64,000 bases of DNA from Desulfovibrio desulfuricans DSM 642 (GCF_000420465.1 NZ_ATUZ01000013.1:124001-188000), one strand, 5' to 3'. Positions 15,540 to 23,555 are shown, counted from the stretch's first letter. A program made the numbers and translations. The notes: generated from the sequence alone by a model not told the origin.

Positions 15540-15737
15540 ATGGATACATTGATTCTCCTGCTGGTGTTTGGCGGTATTGCCGCCATATACCTGCTTGCCC
15601 TCAAAAAAGGCTGGCTGCCCACAGACCGGCTGAATTGCGGTTGAATACCCTTTGACAAGCAGCGTGCCCTGCTTGATGACGAAGAACGGCGTTTGCGCAG
15701 CAAGGCCAGAAAAGCCGCCCGCAAACAGTGTAAGTAA
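15540..15737 (+). CDS. Candidate small membrane selenoprotein (in-frame TGA as selenocysteine)
   Basis: An ATG with a strong GGCGGAGG site opens a frame of 65 codons ending in TAA at 15735-15737, interrupted only by TGA at 15642-15644. If the TGA is read as selenocysteine, the product has a membrane helix (about residues 3-21), a KKGW turn, the motif N-C-G-U (Cys33, Sec35), then a highly charged tail (about residues 38-65, rich in Asp/Glu then Arg/Lys) ending CK. The two halves are in the same frame with no other stop. A hairpin beginning 11 bases after the TGA matches bacterial SECIS geometry. Layout (one helix plus Sec in a charged tail) recalls eukaryotic SelK/SelS, but no homology is claimed. 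It lies 15 bases after nagZ and before a terminator. The alternative is a 34-residue peptide or a nonsense-disrupted gene. Confidence 0.65.
15656..15675 (+). promoter_or_regulatory. SECIS-like hairpin downstream of the in-frame TGA
   Basis: CAAGCAG (15656-15662) pairs perfectly with CTGCTTG (15669-15675) around the 6-base loop CGTGCC. The loop begins 18 bases after the TGA and has G in its second position. Published bacterial SECIS models call for a hairpin whose apical loop starts roughly 16-37 bases after the TGA with a G at the start of the loop, so the geometry fits. Confidence 0.6.
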
Positions 15738-15749
15738 CTGATTGAAATC

Positions 15750-15782
15750 AAAGCCCCCGCTCCTTCATGGAACGGGGGCTTT
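15750..15782. terminator. Bidirectional terminator between selenoprotein gene and cytochrome operon
   Basis: The 10-bp arms 15750-15759 and 15773-15782 (AAAGCCCCCG and its inverse) flank a 13-base loop. It sits 12 bases after the candidate selenoprotein stop and 77 bases after the end of the convergent cytochrome operon. Confidence 0.8.
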
Positions 15783-15858
15783 GTTATGGGACTCTTTGAA
15801 ACTGGTCAGGCAAGCCTGTATGGCGCAACGAGGCCTGAGGGCCAGCCCGCCGCCCAGG

Positions 15859-17418
15859 CTATTTCCCGTTCTTGTTATGCGCAGCGCGGAAGCTGTTGCA
15901 GATGATGGCGAGGTCTTCGCGCACGGTCTGGGGCTGGTTCCGGTAGCCGGGCATGCCTGTGCCGGGGTAGCCCTCGGTAATGATTTTGAGGGCCTGCCCG
16001 TGGGTCAGGCTGCTGCGCGTGAAATCGGGCGGCGGGGGCTGCATGGCCCGCCCCGAGGGGCTGACGCTGCCGTTGGCCGCGTGGCATTTGGCGCAGGTGC
16101 CTATCCATACTTCAAGCGAAAGAGGGCTGATATCGCGCGGGGGCGGCGGCGTGGCTGCATACATGCCAAAGCGCTTGCCCATGACGTCCAGCAGGCTCTC
16201 CAGCTTTTCGCGGTCGAACATGCGAAAATAGGGCATGCCTGTGCCGGGGATGCCGTCGCGCACCATTTCATACACATAATCCCGGTCGGTGCGCATGGTG
16301 GTCAGGTCTGTGGCGGGGATGCGCAGGCGTGAGGCTTCCGCCCCGTCACCATGCCCGGTGAGGCCGTGGCACGGCTCGCATGCGCCGTCATAGATGGTGT
16401 CGCCATTGTCGTACACGGTGCGCAGCTTGACGGCAAAGGCGTCCAGAGCCTTCTGGCTGAAGGGGGCCAGTTCCTGAACGCGCTGTTCGCGCTGGGCCGT
16501 AGCCTCCGCCTGCCCAGGGGCCAGCGCCTCGTTCTGCATGAGCTGGCGGGCCAGCAGCATGGAGACGAAGATAAGGGGCAGCAGGGCCAGCAAACGGTAA
16601 TCGGCGGTTGACGATTCCGGCCTCAGAATCCAGACCGCCGCGCCAAGGGCCACTGCTCCAAGGCTTATGAACGACAGCACCGGGACAGACAGTTGCGGCA
16701 GTATGGTTGCCAGCAGGGCCAGCCCTATGACTGCCTGAGCCGCAAGAGCGCCTAGCAGCCACTTGCGCAGCAGAGGGGCCTTCTGTTTTTCATTTCTGGC
16801 GGAGAAAAACAGGTGAAAAGCCGCGCCAAAGGCCACAGCCGCGCCCAGCACGTGCAGGTAGCGCAGCACCCAGTGGGGCATCCACTGCGCGTCAAAGCGG
16901 ATGCCGCGGGCGGCAAAGTCGGCCCACTCCGCAGGGCGTTCCATGAGGGTCAGCGCCCCGGTAAAGATGGCGGGTACGGTCATGAGGGCCGCAACGCCCA
17001 CCAGTCCGCAGATGAGGGCCAGCCACGCGCTGGTGCCCAGCTTGTGCGCAAAACCGTCAAACAGCAGAAAGGCCGCGATCAGCAGCGGAATAATCGCCAG
17101 CCACGCATATGAAAAAAGCCCTGTAACCGTAAAAAAGGCATGCGGATGGCTTATCTGCATGAGCAGCAGCGGGCCAACGCCCAGCACCACGGCCAGACTT
17201 TTGAGGCCCATGTGGGAATGGGCCACGTGTTCGTTCCAGTGCTGATCGGGCGTGGGCTGCCGCAGCAGATCACGCAGAAAGAACAGCAGACTCAGTATGG
17301 CCGTGCCAAGCATGAGCAGCACAAAGAGCAGATGCAGGCCGAAAGTGACGAAGAGCAGCCCCTGCATCCAGCCTTCGGGCAAGGGTTTGTTGAGAAACAG
17401 GTCTGTCCATTGCTGCAT
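15859..17418 (-). CDS. CydA-like membrane protein fused to a dihaem cytochrome c domain
   Basis: The 519-residue protein has about eight membrane helices in residues 20-290, then a C-terminal periplasmic region with two c-haem sites, CEPCH (347-351) and CAKCH (442-446), each followed by a GTGMP-type methionine ligand. Membrane features echo cytochrome bd subunit I: a His29 in an early helix (GLHLLFVLLMLG) and RYLHVLGAAVAFGA (His189), which resembles the CydA KFVHTVASGY haem-ligand helix. It starts 2 bases after the stop of the next CydA-like gene with GGAGAAG upstream. I infer a subunit of a membrane oxidoreductase taking electrons from or giving them to cytochrome c. It is not a standard CydB. 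Confidence 0.7.
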   Translation of the reverse strand: MQQWTDLFLNKPLPEGWMQGLLFVTFGLHLLFVLLMLGTAILSLLFFLRDLLRQPTPDQHWNEHVAHSHMGLKSLAVVLGVGPLLLMQISHPHAFFTVTGLFSYAWLAIIPLLIAAFLLFDGFAHKLGTSAWLALICGLVGVAALMTVPAIFTGALTLMERPAEWADFAARGIRFDAQWMPHWVLRYLHVLGAAVAFGAAFHLFFSARNEKQKAPLLRKWLLGALAAQAVIGLALLATILPQLSVPVLSFISLGAVALGAAVWILRPESSTADYRLLALLPLIFVSMLLARQLMQNEALAPGQAEATAQREQRVQELAPFSQKALDAFAVKLRTVYDNGDTIYDGACEPCHGLTGHGDGAEASRLRIPATDLTTMRTDRDYVYEMVRDGIPGTGMPYFRMFDREKLESLLDVMGKRFGMYAATPPPPRDISPLSLEVWIGTCAKCHAANGSVSPSGRAMQPPPPDFTRSSLTHGQALKIITEGYPGTGMPGYRNQPQTVREDLAIICNSFRAAHNKNGK

Positions 17419-17420
17419 GG

Positions 17421-18773
17421 CTACTTCTCCCTGGCGGCTTGTTGGGCGCGGCGGGAATAGTTGGAGGAAAGCTGGAACAGATACTCCGTGAGCAGTGCGC
17501 GTTCCTGCTCCGAACCCACAAAGGGCGTCATGTAGGGGGCCAGCCTCTGCGTAATGCCCAGCATGGCGTTGATGCCGTCTGCCGAGCGCCCAGCAAGGCG
17601 CTGATCAATGCCGTTGATGCCGCTTTCCGCATGGCATACGCCGCAATTGGCCGCAAAAAGCGTTCTGGCGGCCTGGGTTGCCGGGGGCAGATTGCCGCTG
17701 GTGTTGACCCAGCGCAGCCGGGGCAACAGTGGGGCGTTCTGGGCGGCCAGCGCTTCGCTTTCCACAAGGGTTATCTGGCTGGCATGCATATAGCCCGGCA
17801 TCAGGTACGGGCCGCGAATAAATTCGCGCACACGCTCAAATTCCATGACAAAGCACAGGCTCATGATCAGGGCCGGAATGCACAGCAATCGGCATGCCAG
17901 CCGTGAGCGTCCAAGCGCCGCCAGCGCCGTCAGCACGAGTACAAGCGCGGCAACCGCGTTGGCCGCAGGCAGAAAGTCCGGCATTTGCGAGAGGTAGGAT
18001 GTGGCGACTGAGAACTTCCAGTGCGTGAGGTAGGTTTGCGGCACCCGCGAAAAATACACGTAGGTGGCCGCTGCCGTCACAGCCAGAGAGAGCAGCAGCG
18101 CTGTTCCGCAGACGCGTAAGGCTCTGCCGCGTTCTTCCGCCGTGCCCTTGAAGCGCCAGGCAATCCAACTCATGAGCAGCAGTATGCCCAGCGCCATACC
18201 GCCGGCGACACGCAAAAAGCACTGCGGCACAAAGGTGGGGTTGAAATAGGCCTCGGCAAAGCTTCTGGCCCACGGCCAGCCCTGCGGGGTAAGCATGAAG
18301 CCCAGAATGCCGGTGATAAGAACCGCAGAGATAAAGGACGCCACCACATAGCCCCAGCCAATGGCGGCCAGTGTGCCGGGTTTGCGCGTTATCAGCCGAT
18401 CCCACTGGTAGTAGTAGCAGAGCAGCAAAATGACTTCGGCGGTAAAGGCGAACCATTCAATAAACCATGGCCAGAAAAACAGGTGGATAAGCGCGCCAAT
18501 GCCTTCCGGAGCGAGGCTTCCGGTCAGAATCCATATTCCCACGCCCGTGACCGCGCCCACAGAGGTGGTAATCACCACCAGCGGCCCCAGCAACCGGCGG
18601 GCAATGTCGGCCCAGAACGCGCCCTTGCCCTTCCACGTGAGGGTTTGAAAGATCACCAGCATGGTCATGAGGCCGATGGCCAGCCCGTGGCTGATATAAA
18701 CGTGCAGCACAGCATTGAGGGCAATGGTCATGCCGTCGCCCACCACAGGAATATGCAGGATGGGAAAGTTCAT
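17421..18773 (-). CDS. CydA-like (cytochrome bd superfamily) protein with fused c-haem domain
   Basis: The 450-residue protein aligns by eye with cytochrome bd subunit I: an early helix with a His (24 or 29), VTGVGIWILTGS for the ATGLTMEFQFGTN region, WFIEWFAFTAEV (Glu106, Glu113) for the glutamate-bearing helix, and a conserved WDRL. The helix corresponding to KFVHTVASGY reads CFLRVAGGMA, so a usual haem ligand His is replaced near Arg188. A single c-haem site, CGVCH (377-381), is fused at the C-terminus. No clear Q-loop for quinol binding is seen. It lies between a dihaem cytochrome gene and a second CydA-like gene with spacings of 3 and 2 bases. The terminal acceptor (oxygen, NO or other) is not decided by sequence. 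Confidence 0.72.
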   Translation of the reverse strand: MNFPILHIPVVGDGMTIALNAVLHVYISHGLAIGLMTMLVIFQTLTWKGKGAFWADIARRLLGPLVVITTSVGAVTGVGIWILTGSLAPEGIGALIHLFFWPWFIEWFAFTAEVILLLCYYYQWDRLITRKPGTLAAIGWGYVVASFISAVLITGILGFMLTPQGWPWARSFAEAYFNPTFVPQCFLRVAGGMALGILLLMSWIAWRFKGTAEERGRALRVCGTALLLSLAVTAAATYVYFSRVPQTYLTHWKFSVATSYLSQMPDFLPAANAVAALVLVLTALAALGRSRLACRLLCIPALIMSLCFVMEFERVREFIRGPYLMPGYMHASQITLVESEALAAQNAPLLPRLRWVNTSGNLPPATQAARTLFAANCGVCHAESGINGIDQRLAGRSADGINAMLGITQRLAPYMTPFVGSEQERALLTEYLFQLSSNYSRRAQQAAREK

Positions 18774-18776
18774 GGC

Positions 18777-19640
18777 CTATTTCCCCTGCGGCGCTTTGGG
18801 CGCGCCAGTTGCCGTTGCGGGCTTGGCGGGCGCGTAATGGGTGCGGGGCTGGCCGTCCACATAGGCCGCCACGTCAAGGGCCTGTTCCGGCGTGAGGTTA
18901 GCTGCCTCAGGCGGCATAAAGCGATGGGTGTACACGGCAAAGGTGTTTATGTCGTGCATGGTGGAGCCGTCAGTGTATGCGCCACTGCCCCAGAGCGGGG
19001 GGGAACCGTCGCCCGCATCGCCGTGGCAGGAGGCGCAGTTGTCTGCATACACGCTGGCCCCGCTGGCGGCATCGGGCTTGTGGTTGCTGTCAAGCTTTGC
19101 GGGCAGGGCCCACGGCAGCTTGGCATAGACGGGAATATCTTTTGAAATCCAGTGCAGATAGGCGAGCACAGCCTGCATGGTGCGGCTGTCGAGGGCCGGG
19201 GGCGCGGCATTGAGGTTGCGCGCAAAGCAGTCCTGCACTTTCTGGGCAAGATCGGCGCTGTAGCCGTGGCTTGGCAGAAAGCGAGGATAGGTTGCCGCAA
19301 CGCCCACAAGGGTGATGCTCGCCTTGCTGGTGCCGCCTTCAAGATGGCAGGTGGCGCAGGCGAGTTCGTTGCCCACGTGCTCGGGGGCGTACTGCGCCGT
19401 ATCGTTGATAATATTGTAGCCGAGCATGACGGCTTCGCGCATGTCTTCCGGCGCGTCCTGCGGCTTTGGCGGATTGAACTGCGGTTCTGCTGCCGGGCCT
19501 GCCTGCAAGGTTGCCAGCGCCTGCGGCGCAGGGGTTTGCCGCACGGCAGCCCCGTAATGGAAAAAGGCCAGCGTCCATGCGCCAAATATCAGCAGAATAC
19601 AGGTGAGCGTCAGGGCGTAAAGCAGAGTGCGGTTGTTCAT
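18777..19640 (-). CDS. Membrane-anchored dihaem cytochrome c, TsdA-like
   Basis: The 287-residue protein has an N-terminal membrane anchor (residues about 6-28) and two c-haem sites, CATCH (95-99) and CASCH (202-206). The stretch MLGYNIINDTAQYAPEHVGNE just before the first haem resembles thiosulfate dehydrogenase TsdA and related dihaem cytochromes. Methionine ligands such as RFMPPE follow the second haem. It is the promoter-proximal gene of the operon with the two CydA-like proteins (GGAG site at its start), so it probably carries electrons to or from them on the periplasmic face. Thiosulfate as substrate is possible but not shown. Confidence 0.78.
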   Translation of the reverse strand: MNNRTLLYALTLTCILLIFGAWTLAFFHYGAAVRQTPAPQALATLQAGPAAEPQFNPPKPQDAPEDMREAVMLGYNIINDTAQYAPEHVGNELACATCHLEGGTSKASITLVGVAATYPRFLPSHGYSADLAQKVQDCFARNLNAAPPALDSRTMQAVLAYLHWISKDIPVYAKLPWALPAKLDSNHKPDAASGASVYADNCASCHGDAGDGSPPLWGSGAYTDGSTMHDINTFAVYTHRFMPPEAANLTPEQALDVAAYVDGQPRTHYAPAKPATATGAPKAPQGK

Positions 19641-20048
19641 GGCGGCTCCGGTTAGAGCTTTTTTACGTTGAAATGCTTGCGTGACGGTGGATTACCTTCG
19701 CCATGCAAGCACCTCGCAGCGCGGATTTTTACAAAAATCCATGCAGAACAGACAAGCATGTTCAATGTTGATCTGCTCCAGCGGTGACCGTGACAGAAAC
19801 AGGCCAGCTTGAAGCCAAAAACAGGGCAGACCGGCCACAGGCTGAGGCCGCGAATTTTCAAGATATATTGTATATGGGTATCAGAACTTCCCGCTATGTC
19901 AACAAGGCGGGACAAGCGTTTTTTTCATATGGGCCTGAAATCTTGGGTCAAGTTGGCAAGGACCAGCGGATTGGAGGAGGGTGGTGGCTGGCGGGAGGCA
20001 CACCGCCATGGAATGCTTGTATAATTTAGGCTGTCAGGGATTGACCGC
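19641..20048 (-). promoter_or_regulatory. Leader region of the bd-like cytochrome operon
   Basis: About 400 bases separate the cytochrome operon from the rplL terminator. I see no supported gene. GGATTTTT and AAAAATCC (19723-19730 and 19733-19740) form an inverted repeat 83 bases upstream of the first cytochrome gene. The promoter should lie here; I cannot fix it. Confidence 0.35.
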
Positions 20049-20077
20049 AAAAAAGGCGGAACCCGAAGGTTCCGCCT
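20049..20077 (-). terminator. Strong intrinsic terminator after rplL
   Basis: On the minus strand a perfect 10-bp stem (20054-20063 with 20068-20077) with a TTCG tetraloop is followed by six T residues. It lies about 23 bases after the rplL stop and ends the ribosomal protein transcript. Confidence 0.93.
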
Positions 20078-20100
20078 CAAAAGCACGGTATAAACCGAAC

Positions 20101-20481
20101 TTACTTCACTTCGACGGTGGCGCCGGCTTCGGTCAGCTGCTTCTTGGCTTCTTCAGCTTCATCCTTGGACACGCCTTCCTTCAGGGTAGCGGGGGCGCCG
20201 TCAACCTTTTCCTTGGCTTCCTTGAGGCCCAGGCTGGTCAGAGCGCGCACAACCTTGATGACGCCGATCTTGTTGGCGCCAGCTTCCTTCAGGATAACGT
20301 CGAACTCGGTCTTTTCTTCAGCGGCTTCAGCAGCGGCAGCGGGGGCAGCCATCATCATGGCGGCGGCAGGCGCAGCAGCGGAAACGCCGAACTTTTCTTC
20401 GAGTTCCTTGATGAACTCAGAAAGTTCGAGAACGGTCATATTGGAGATAAATTCAACAACTTCTTCTTTGGTAACGGCCAT
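20101..20481 (-). CDS. rplL: 50S ribosomal protein L7/L12
   Basis: The 126-residue protein has the N-terminal dimerisation helix pair ([27 protein letters not shown]), the Ala/Pro-rich hinge (about residues 35-58) and the C-terminal domain with [22 protein letters not shown] and GLGLKEAK-like residues that bind translation factors. It is present in multiple copies on the L10 stalk. A CAGGAG site lies before the ATG. It follows rplJ by 51 bases. Unusually, a strong terminator and an unrelated cytochrome operon come next instead of rpoB. Confidence 0.97.
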   Translation of the reverse strand: MAVTKEEVVEFISNMTVLELSEFIKELEEKFGVSAAAPAAAMMMAAPAAAAEAAEEKTEFDVILKEAGANKIGVIKVVRALTSLGLKEAKEKVDGAPATLKEGVSKDEAEEAKKQLTEAGATVEVK

Positions 20482-20532
20482 GATAAGTCTCCTGATCTTT
20501 GGCTTGAGTGCAAATAATTCGATGGTTGCTTG

Positions 20533-21057
20533 CTATGCGGCGTTGGATTTCTGATCTTCGATGCCCTTGAGGGCATAAAGCAGACCACGCACCACGTTTG
20601 CAAACAGCGAAACAAAGTTGGTGGGCACGGCGTTCATGGTGCCGAGCAACTGACCGAGGAGCTGTTCCCTTCCGGGCAGCTTGGCCAGTGCGTCAATCTG
20701 GGCGGCAGTCATAGCCTTGCCGTCCAGGCTGGCGCAGCGAAGCTCAAAGAGCTTGCTTTGCTTGGCAAAATCGCTGAGCGCCTTGGCCACCGCCACGGGG
20801 TCATCGAACCCAAAGGCTACGCCGCAGTTATCATGGAAATTATCCTTGATAGCGTTGTGCGTACCGTCGGTCAGAGCAATACGGGCAAGCGTGTTTTTAA
20901 CGACGAGATATTCGCCGCCTGCATTACGCAGAGAAACGCGCAGGTTCGTCAGCTCTTCCACCGTCATGCCCTTGAAGTCCGTGATAACCGCAAAAGAAGC
21001 CTTGTCGGCGCGGGCCTTAACGGCTTCAATAATTACGGCTTTTCCAGACCTGTTCAC
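20533..21057 (-). CDS. rplJ: 50S ribosomal protein L10
   Basis: The 174-residue L10 protein anchors L7/L12 dimers to 23S rRNA and represses its own operon by binding the leader. Recognisable segments are [17 protein letters not shown] (about 23-39) and [16 protein letters not shown] (about 47-62); the C-terminal helix that carries L7/L12 dimers ends the protein. The start is GTG at 21055-21057 with GAGAGG upstream. A 168-base leader separates it from rplA. Confidence 0.96.
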   Translation of the reverse strand: MNRSGKAVIIEAVKARADKASFAVITDFKGMTVEELTNLRVSLRNAGGEYLVVKNTLARIALTDGTHNAIKDNFHDNCGVAFGFDDPVAVAKALSDFAKQSKLFELRCASLDGKAMTAAQIDALAKLPGREQLLGQLLGTMNAVPTNFVSLFANVVRGLLYALKGIEDQKSNAA

Positions 21058-21183
21058 GTGATACCTCTCACGTTCGGGGTTGCCAGGTGGAATGCCGAGC
21101 CAAAGAAGAAGTGTCTGGACAGGGTATTAAGAGCTTGCGCCCACCTGTCGTCTTCGACTCGAATTCCATATCCTTAGACAGAT
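21058..21183 (-). promoter_or_regulatory. Probable L10 leader (autoregulatory) of rplJL
   Basis: The rplA-rplJ gap is where the L10 leader RNA normally lies. The transcript region is G/A-rich with several short complementary arms, including GTGGGCG/CGCCCAC-type pairing with the hairpin just upstream. I cannot draw the kink-turn with confidence, so this is placed by position and size. Confidence 0.4.
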
Positions 21184-21214
21184 TGTGGGCGCACTGACAT
21201 ACAGTGCGCCCACA
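21184..21214 (-). terminator. 13-bp hairpin after rplA (attenuator or processing site)
   Basis: TGTGGGCGCACTG and its inverse flank 5 bases between rplA and rplJ. No T-run follows on the minus strand. It may attenuate transcription into rplJL or mark an RNase III cleavage site. Confidence 0.6.
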
Positions 21215-21225
21215 GCCTTGAGAGC

Positions 21226-21933
21226 TTAGCCCTCAAGAAATTTTTTAACCTGAGTCATGTCAACCTTGAAGCCAGGGCCCATGGTGGTGGACACTGCCAT
21301 GGAGAGCATGTAGCTGCCCTTGGCGGCGGAAGGCTTAAGGCGGTTCACGGCGTCAAGCAGGGCCTTAAGGTTGCCCAGAATCTTTTCGGGGCCAAAGGAG
21401 ACCTTGCCAAGGGGAGCGTGCAGCACGCCAGCCTTGTCAACCTTGAAGTCCACGCGACCGGCCTTAAGTTCGGTAACGGCCTTGGTCACATCAAAGGTGA
21501 CGGAGCCGGTCTTGGCGTTGGGCATAAGGCCACGGGGGCCAAGCACGCGACCGATCTGGCCCACAAGAGCCATAACGTCCGGGGTGGCAACGGCGGCGTC
21601 AAATTCGAGCCAGCCTTCCTTGACCTTGGCGACCAGGTCTTCGGCACCCACAACATCTGCACCGGCTTCGCGGGCTTCTGCCTGTTTTTCGCCCTTACAG
21701 AACACGGCCACGCGTACGGTCTTGCCAAGCCCGTGGGGCAGGGTCACTGCGCCGCGAACCATCTGGTCGGAATATTTGGGGTCAACGCCGAGGCGCACGG
21801 CCACATCAACAGTTTCGTCAAATTTGGCAAAGGAAGCGCCAAGCGATTTGCTGATGGCGTCTTCAATGCTGAAGCGTTCCTGAAGGTTGCTACCTTCAAG
21901 CGCCTTGCGGAAATTCTTGCCATGTGTGGGCAT
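21226..21933 (-). CDS. rplA: 50S ribosomal protein L1
   Basis: The 235-residue protein begins [14 protein letters not shown] and contains [36 protein letters not shown] (residues about 21-56) and the [18 protein letters not shown] block (about 123-140), both diagnostic of L1. L1 binds 23S rRNA at the mobile stalk and usually represses the rplKA transcript. The start has AAAGGA upstream; the longer frame to 21996 lacks family support. It follows rplK by 170 bases, a wider gap than usual, that contains no gene. Confidence 0.97.
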   Translation of the reverse strand: MPTHGKNFRKALEGSNLQERFSIEDAISKSLGASFAKFDETVDVAVRLGVDPKYSDQMVRGAVTLPHGLGKTVRVAVFCKGEKQAEAREAGADVVGAEDLVAKVKEGWLEFDAAVATPDVMALVGQIGRVLGPRGLMPNAKTGSVTFDVTKAVTELKAGRVDFKVDKAGVLHAPLGKVSFGPEKILGNLKALLDAVNRLKPSAAKGSYMLSMAVSTTMGPGFKVDMTQVKKFLEG

Positions 21934-22103
21934 GAGATAATCCTTTCGTTTTGCATCTCCTGCCGAACTTTGTCTTGCGCAAAGGCGGCAGTACAATTGA
22001 TTTCAACGATGGCTGCCAAGCATTTTAAAGCTTTTGCAGCCGTAAGACCAATGTGCCGTATATGCAACGAGCGCCCAAGGGCGCTCACGGCTTTAAATGG
22101 GCC

Positions 22104-22526
22104 TTACTTAACGTCAATGCCCATGCTGCGAGCGGTACCAGCAATGGACTTCACCGCAGACTCAATGCTTGCAGCATTCAGATCGGGCAGCTTCAGCTTG
22201 GCGATCTCTTCAATCTGCGCCATGCTCAGGCTACCAACCTTGTTGCGGTTGGGTTCGCCGGAACCCTTTTCAATTTTGGCGGCTTTCATGATCAGCACCG
22301 AGGCCGGAGGGGTCTTGGTGATGAAGGTGAAAGAGCGGTCGGCGTACACGGTGATGACCACAGGAATGATCGTGCCCTTCTGTTCCATGGTGCGGGCATT
22401 GAATTCCTTGCAGAAACCCATGATGTTCAGGCCGTGCTGACCGAGGGCAGGACCAACCGGCGGCGAGGGGTTAGCCGCGCCAGCGGGGATCTGCAGTTTG
22501 ATTTTGGCAACTTCTTTCTTGGCCAT
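22104..22526 (-). CDS. rplK: 50S ribosomal protein L11
   Basis: The 140-residue protein has the L11 signature [38 protein letters not shown] (residues about 8-45, including the proline-rich stringent-response hinge) and the C-terminal rRNA-binding domain ending SMGIDVK. L11 forms the GTPase-associated centre and is needed for RelA activation. AAGGATAACTC precedes the ATG. It lies 65 bases after nusG. Confidence 0.97.
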   Translation of the reverse strand: MAKKEVAKIKLQIPAGAANPSPPVGPALGQHGLNIMGFCKEFNARTMEQKGTIIPVVITVYADRSFTFITKTPPASVLIMKAAKIEKGSGEPNRNKVGSLSMAQIEEIAKLKLPDLNAASIESAVKSIAGTARSMGIDVK

Positions 22527-22591
22527 TTGAGTTATCCTTCATCGCTGCTCGCGCAGTTCAAGGCAAAGCCCTGTCGCGCGGGGGCAAGTCA

Positions 22592-23164
22592 TTAACCTTT
22601 GGATACCTGCACGAAATCCAGTTCCACAGGGGTCTGACGACCAAAAATGGAAACGGAAACGCGCAGTTTCCCCTTGTCGTAGTTGACGTCTTCCACAACG
22701 CCATTGAAGCCGCCAAACGGCCCTTCAATAACGCGTACTTCGTCGCCGCGGTCAAAGTTGAACTTGGGCCTTGGCGTTTCCTGGCGAGACTCCATCAGGG
22801 AGAGAATGCGCTGTGCTTCACTCTCACGCATTGGGGTAGGACGGTTTTTGCCGCCCACAAAGCCGGTGACCTTGGGGATGGACTGTACCAGATGCCAGGA
22901 AAGATCCGTCATGGTCATGCGCACCATGACATACCCGGGATAGAACTTGCGCGTAGAGGTGCGTTGCTGTCCGCCCTTGGTAGGTTCAATAACCTTTTCA
23001 GTGGGAACAACAACTTCCTCAATAAGCCCTTCATCCTGTCCGGTGCGGCGCAACTCGTTAATGGTCTTCTGCACACGCTGCTCGAAACCCGAGTAGGTGT
23101 GCACGATGTACCAGCGAGCTTTTTTACAGAGCTCGGAAGTTTCGTCGATAACAGGGTCTTTCAT
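22592..23164 (-). CDS. nusG: Transcription termination/antitermination factor NusG
   Basis: The 190-residue NusG has an N-terminal NGN domain (ARWYIVHTYSGFEQRVQKTI at 16-35; FYPGYVMVRMTM at about 73-84; FVGGKNRPTPM) and a C-terminal KOW domain (FDRGDEVRVIEGPFGGFNGVVEDVNYDKGKLRVSVSIFGRQTPVELDF). It couples RNA polymerase to Rho or the ribosome. It lies 8 bases after secE. The N-terminal 15 residues form a short acidic extension before the NGN domain. Confidence 0.96.
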   Translation of the reverse strand: MKDPVIDETSELCKKARWYIVHTYSGFEQRVQKTINELRRTGQDEGLIEEVVVPTEKVIEPTKGGQQRTSTRKFYPGYVMVRMTMTDLSWHLVQSIPKVTGFVGGKNRPTPMRESEAQRILSLMESRQETPRPKFNFDRGDEVRVIEGPFGGFNGVVEDVNYDKGKLRVSVSIFGRQTPVELDFVQVSKG

Positions 23165-23172
23165 ATCGGCCT

Positions 23173-23412
23173 TCAGGACAATAGGGTCTTGATCAGGGAA
23201 GACAGACCAAAGTCCACCAGCCCCAGGATGACAGCCATCACGGCTACAAAGCCCAAAACGGCCAAGGTGGCTTTGCGCGTTTCCTGCAACGTGGGCCAGG
23301 TGACCTTGCGCAATTCGGCCTTGGCGTCCTCAACGTAGCGAGTAAACCGTACGACAGGGTTCGGGCCTTTGTCCGCCTTAAGGTCGGCAGCTTGAGCTTG
23401 TTTTTTTGCCAT
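23173..23412 (-). CDS. secE: Preprotein translocase subunit SecE
   Basis: The 79-residue protein has the conserved amphipathic region VRFTRYVEDAKAELRKVTWPT (WPT motif before the membrane helix) and one C-terminal transmembrane segment. SecE clamps SecY in the plasma membrane. The true start is MAKKQAQA; the open frame further upstream runs through tRNA-Trp and is rejected. The gene starts 22 bases after the tRNA-Trp 3' end and precedes nusG by 8 bases. Confidence 0.95.
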   Translation of the reverse strand: MAKKQAQAADLKADKGPNPVVRFTRYVEDAKAELRKVTWPTLQETRKATLAVLGFVAVMAVILGLVDFGLSSLIKTLLS

Positions 23413-23434
23413 GGTGTAATCCGGAGATAAAAAA

Positions 23435-23511
23435 TGGCAGGGCAGGAGGGATTCGAACCCCCAACATGCGGTTTTGGAGACCGCCGCTCTAGCCGTTAGA
23501 GCTACTGCCCT
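23435..23511 (-). tRNA. trnW: tRNA-Trp (anticodon CCA)
   Basis: The minus strand gives a full cloverleaf: acceptor AGGGCAG with CTGCCCT, anticodon loop CTCCAAA with CCA, T-loop GGTTCGAAT, and encoded 3' CCA. It sits between rpmG and secE, as in many bacteria. Confidence 0.97.
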
Positions 23512-23520
23512 GCACACCGT

Positions 23521-23543
23521 CCGGGGGGCTTATCGCCCCCCGG
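23521..23543. terminator. 9-bp GC hairpin between rpmG and tRNA-Trp
   Basis: CCGGGGGGC pairs with GCCCCCCGG around 5 bases. No T-run follows, so it may be an RNA-processing or 3'-end stabilising hairpin more than a full terminator. Confidence 0.5.
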
Positions 23544-23555
23544 CGGAAGTTTATT

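Noticed and set aside
15540-15644. A 34-residue peptide ending at the TGA
   Set aside because: Possible, but the same frame stays open and charged for 30 more codons to a TAA, and the hairpin position fits selenocysteine insertion better.
19652-19915. 87-codon minus-strand frame upstream of the cytochrome operon
   Set aside because: It has no ribosome binding site or recognisable domain and covers the probable promoter and an inverted repeat.
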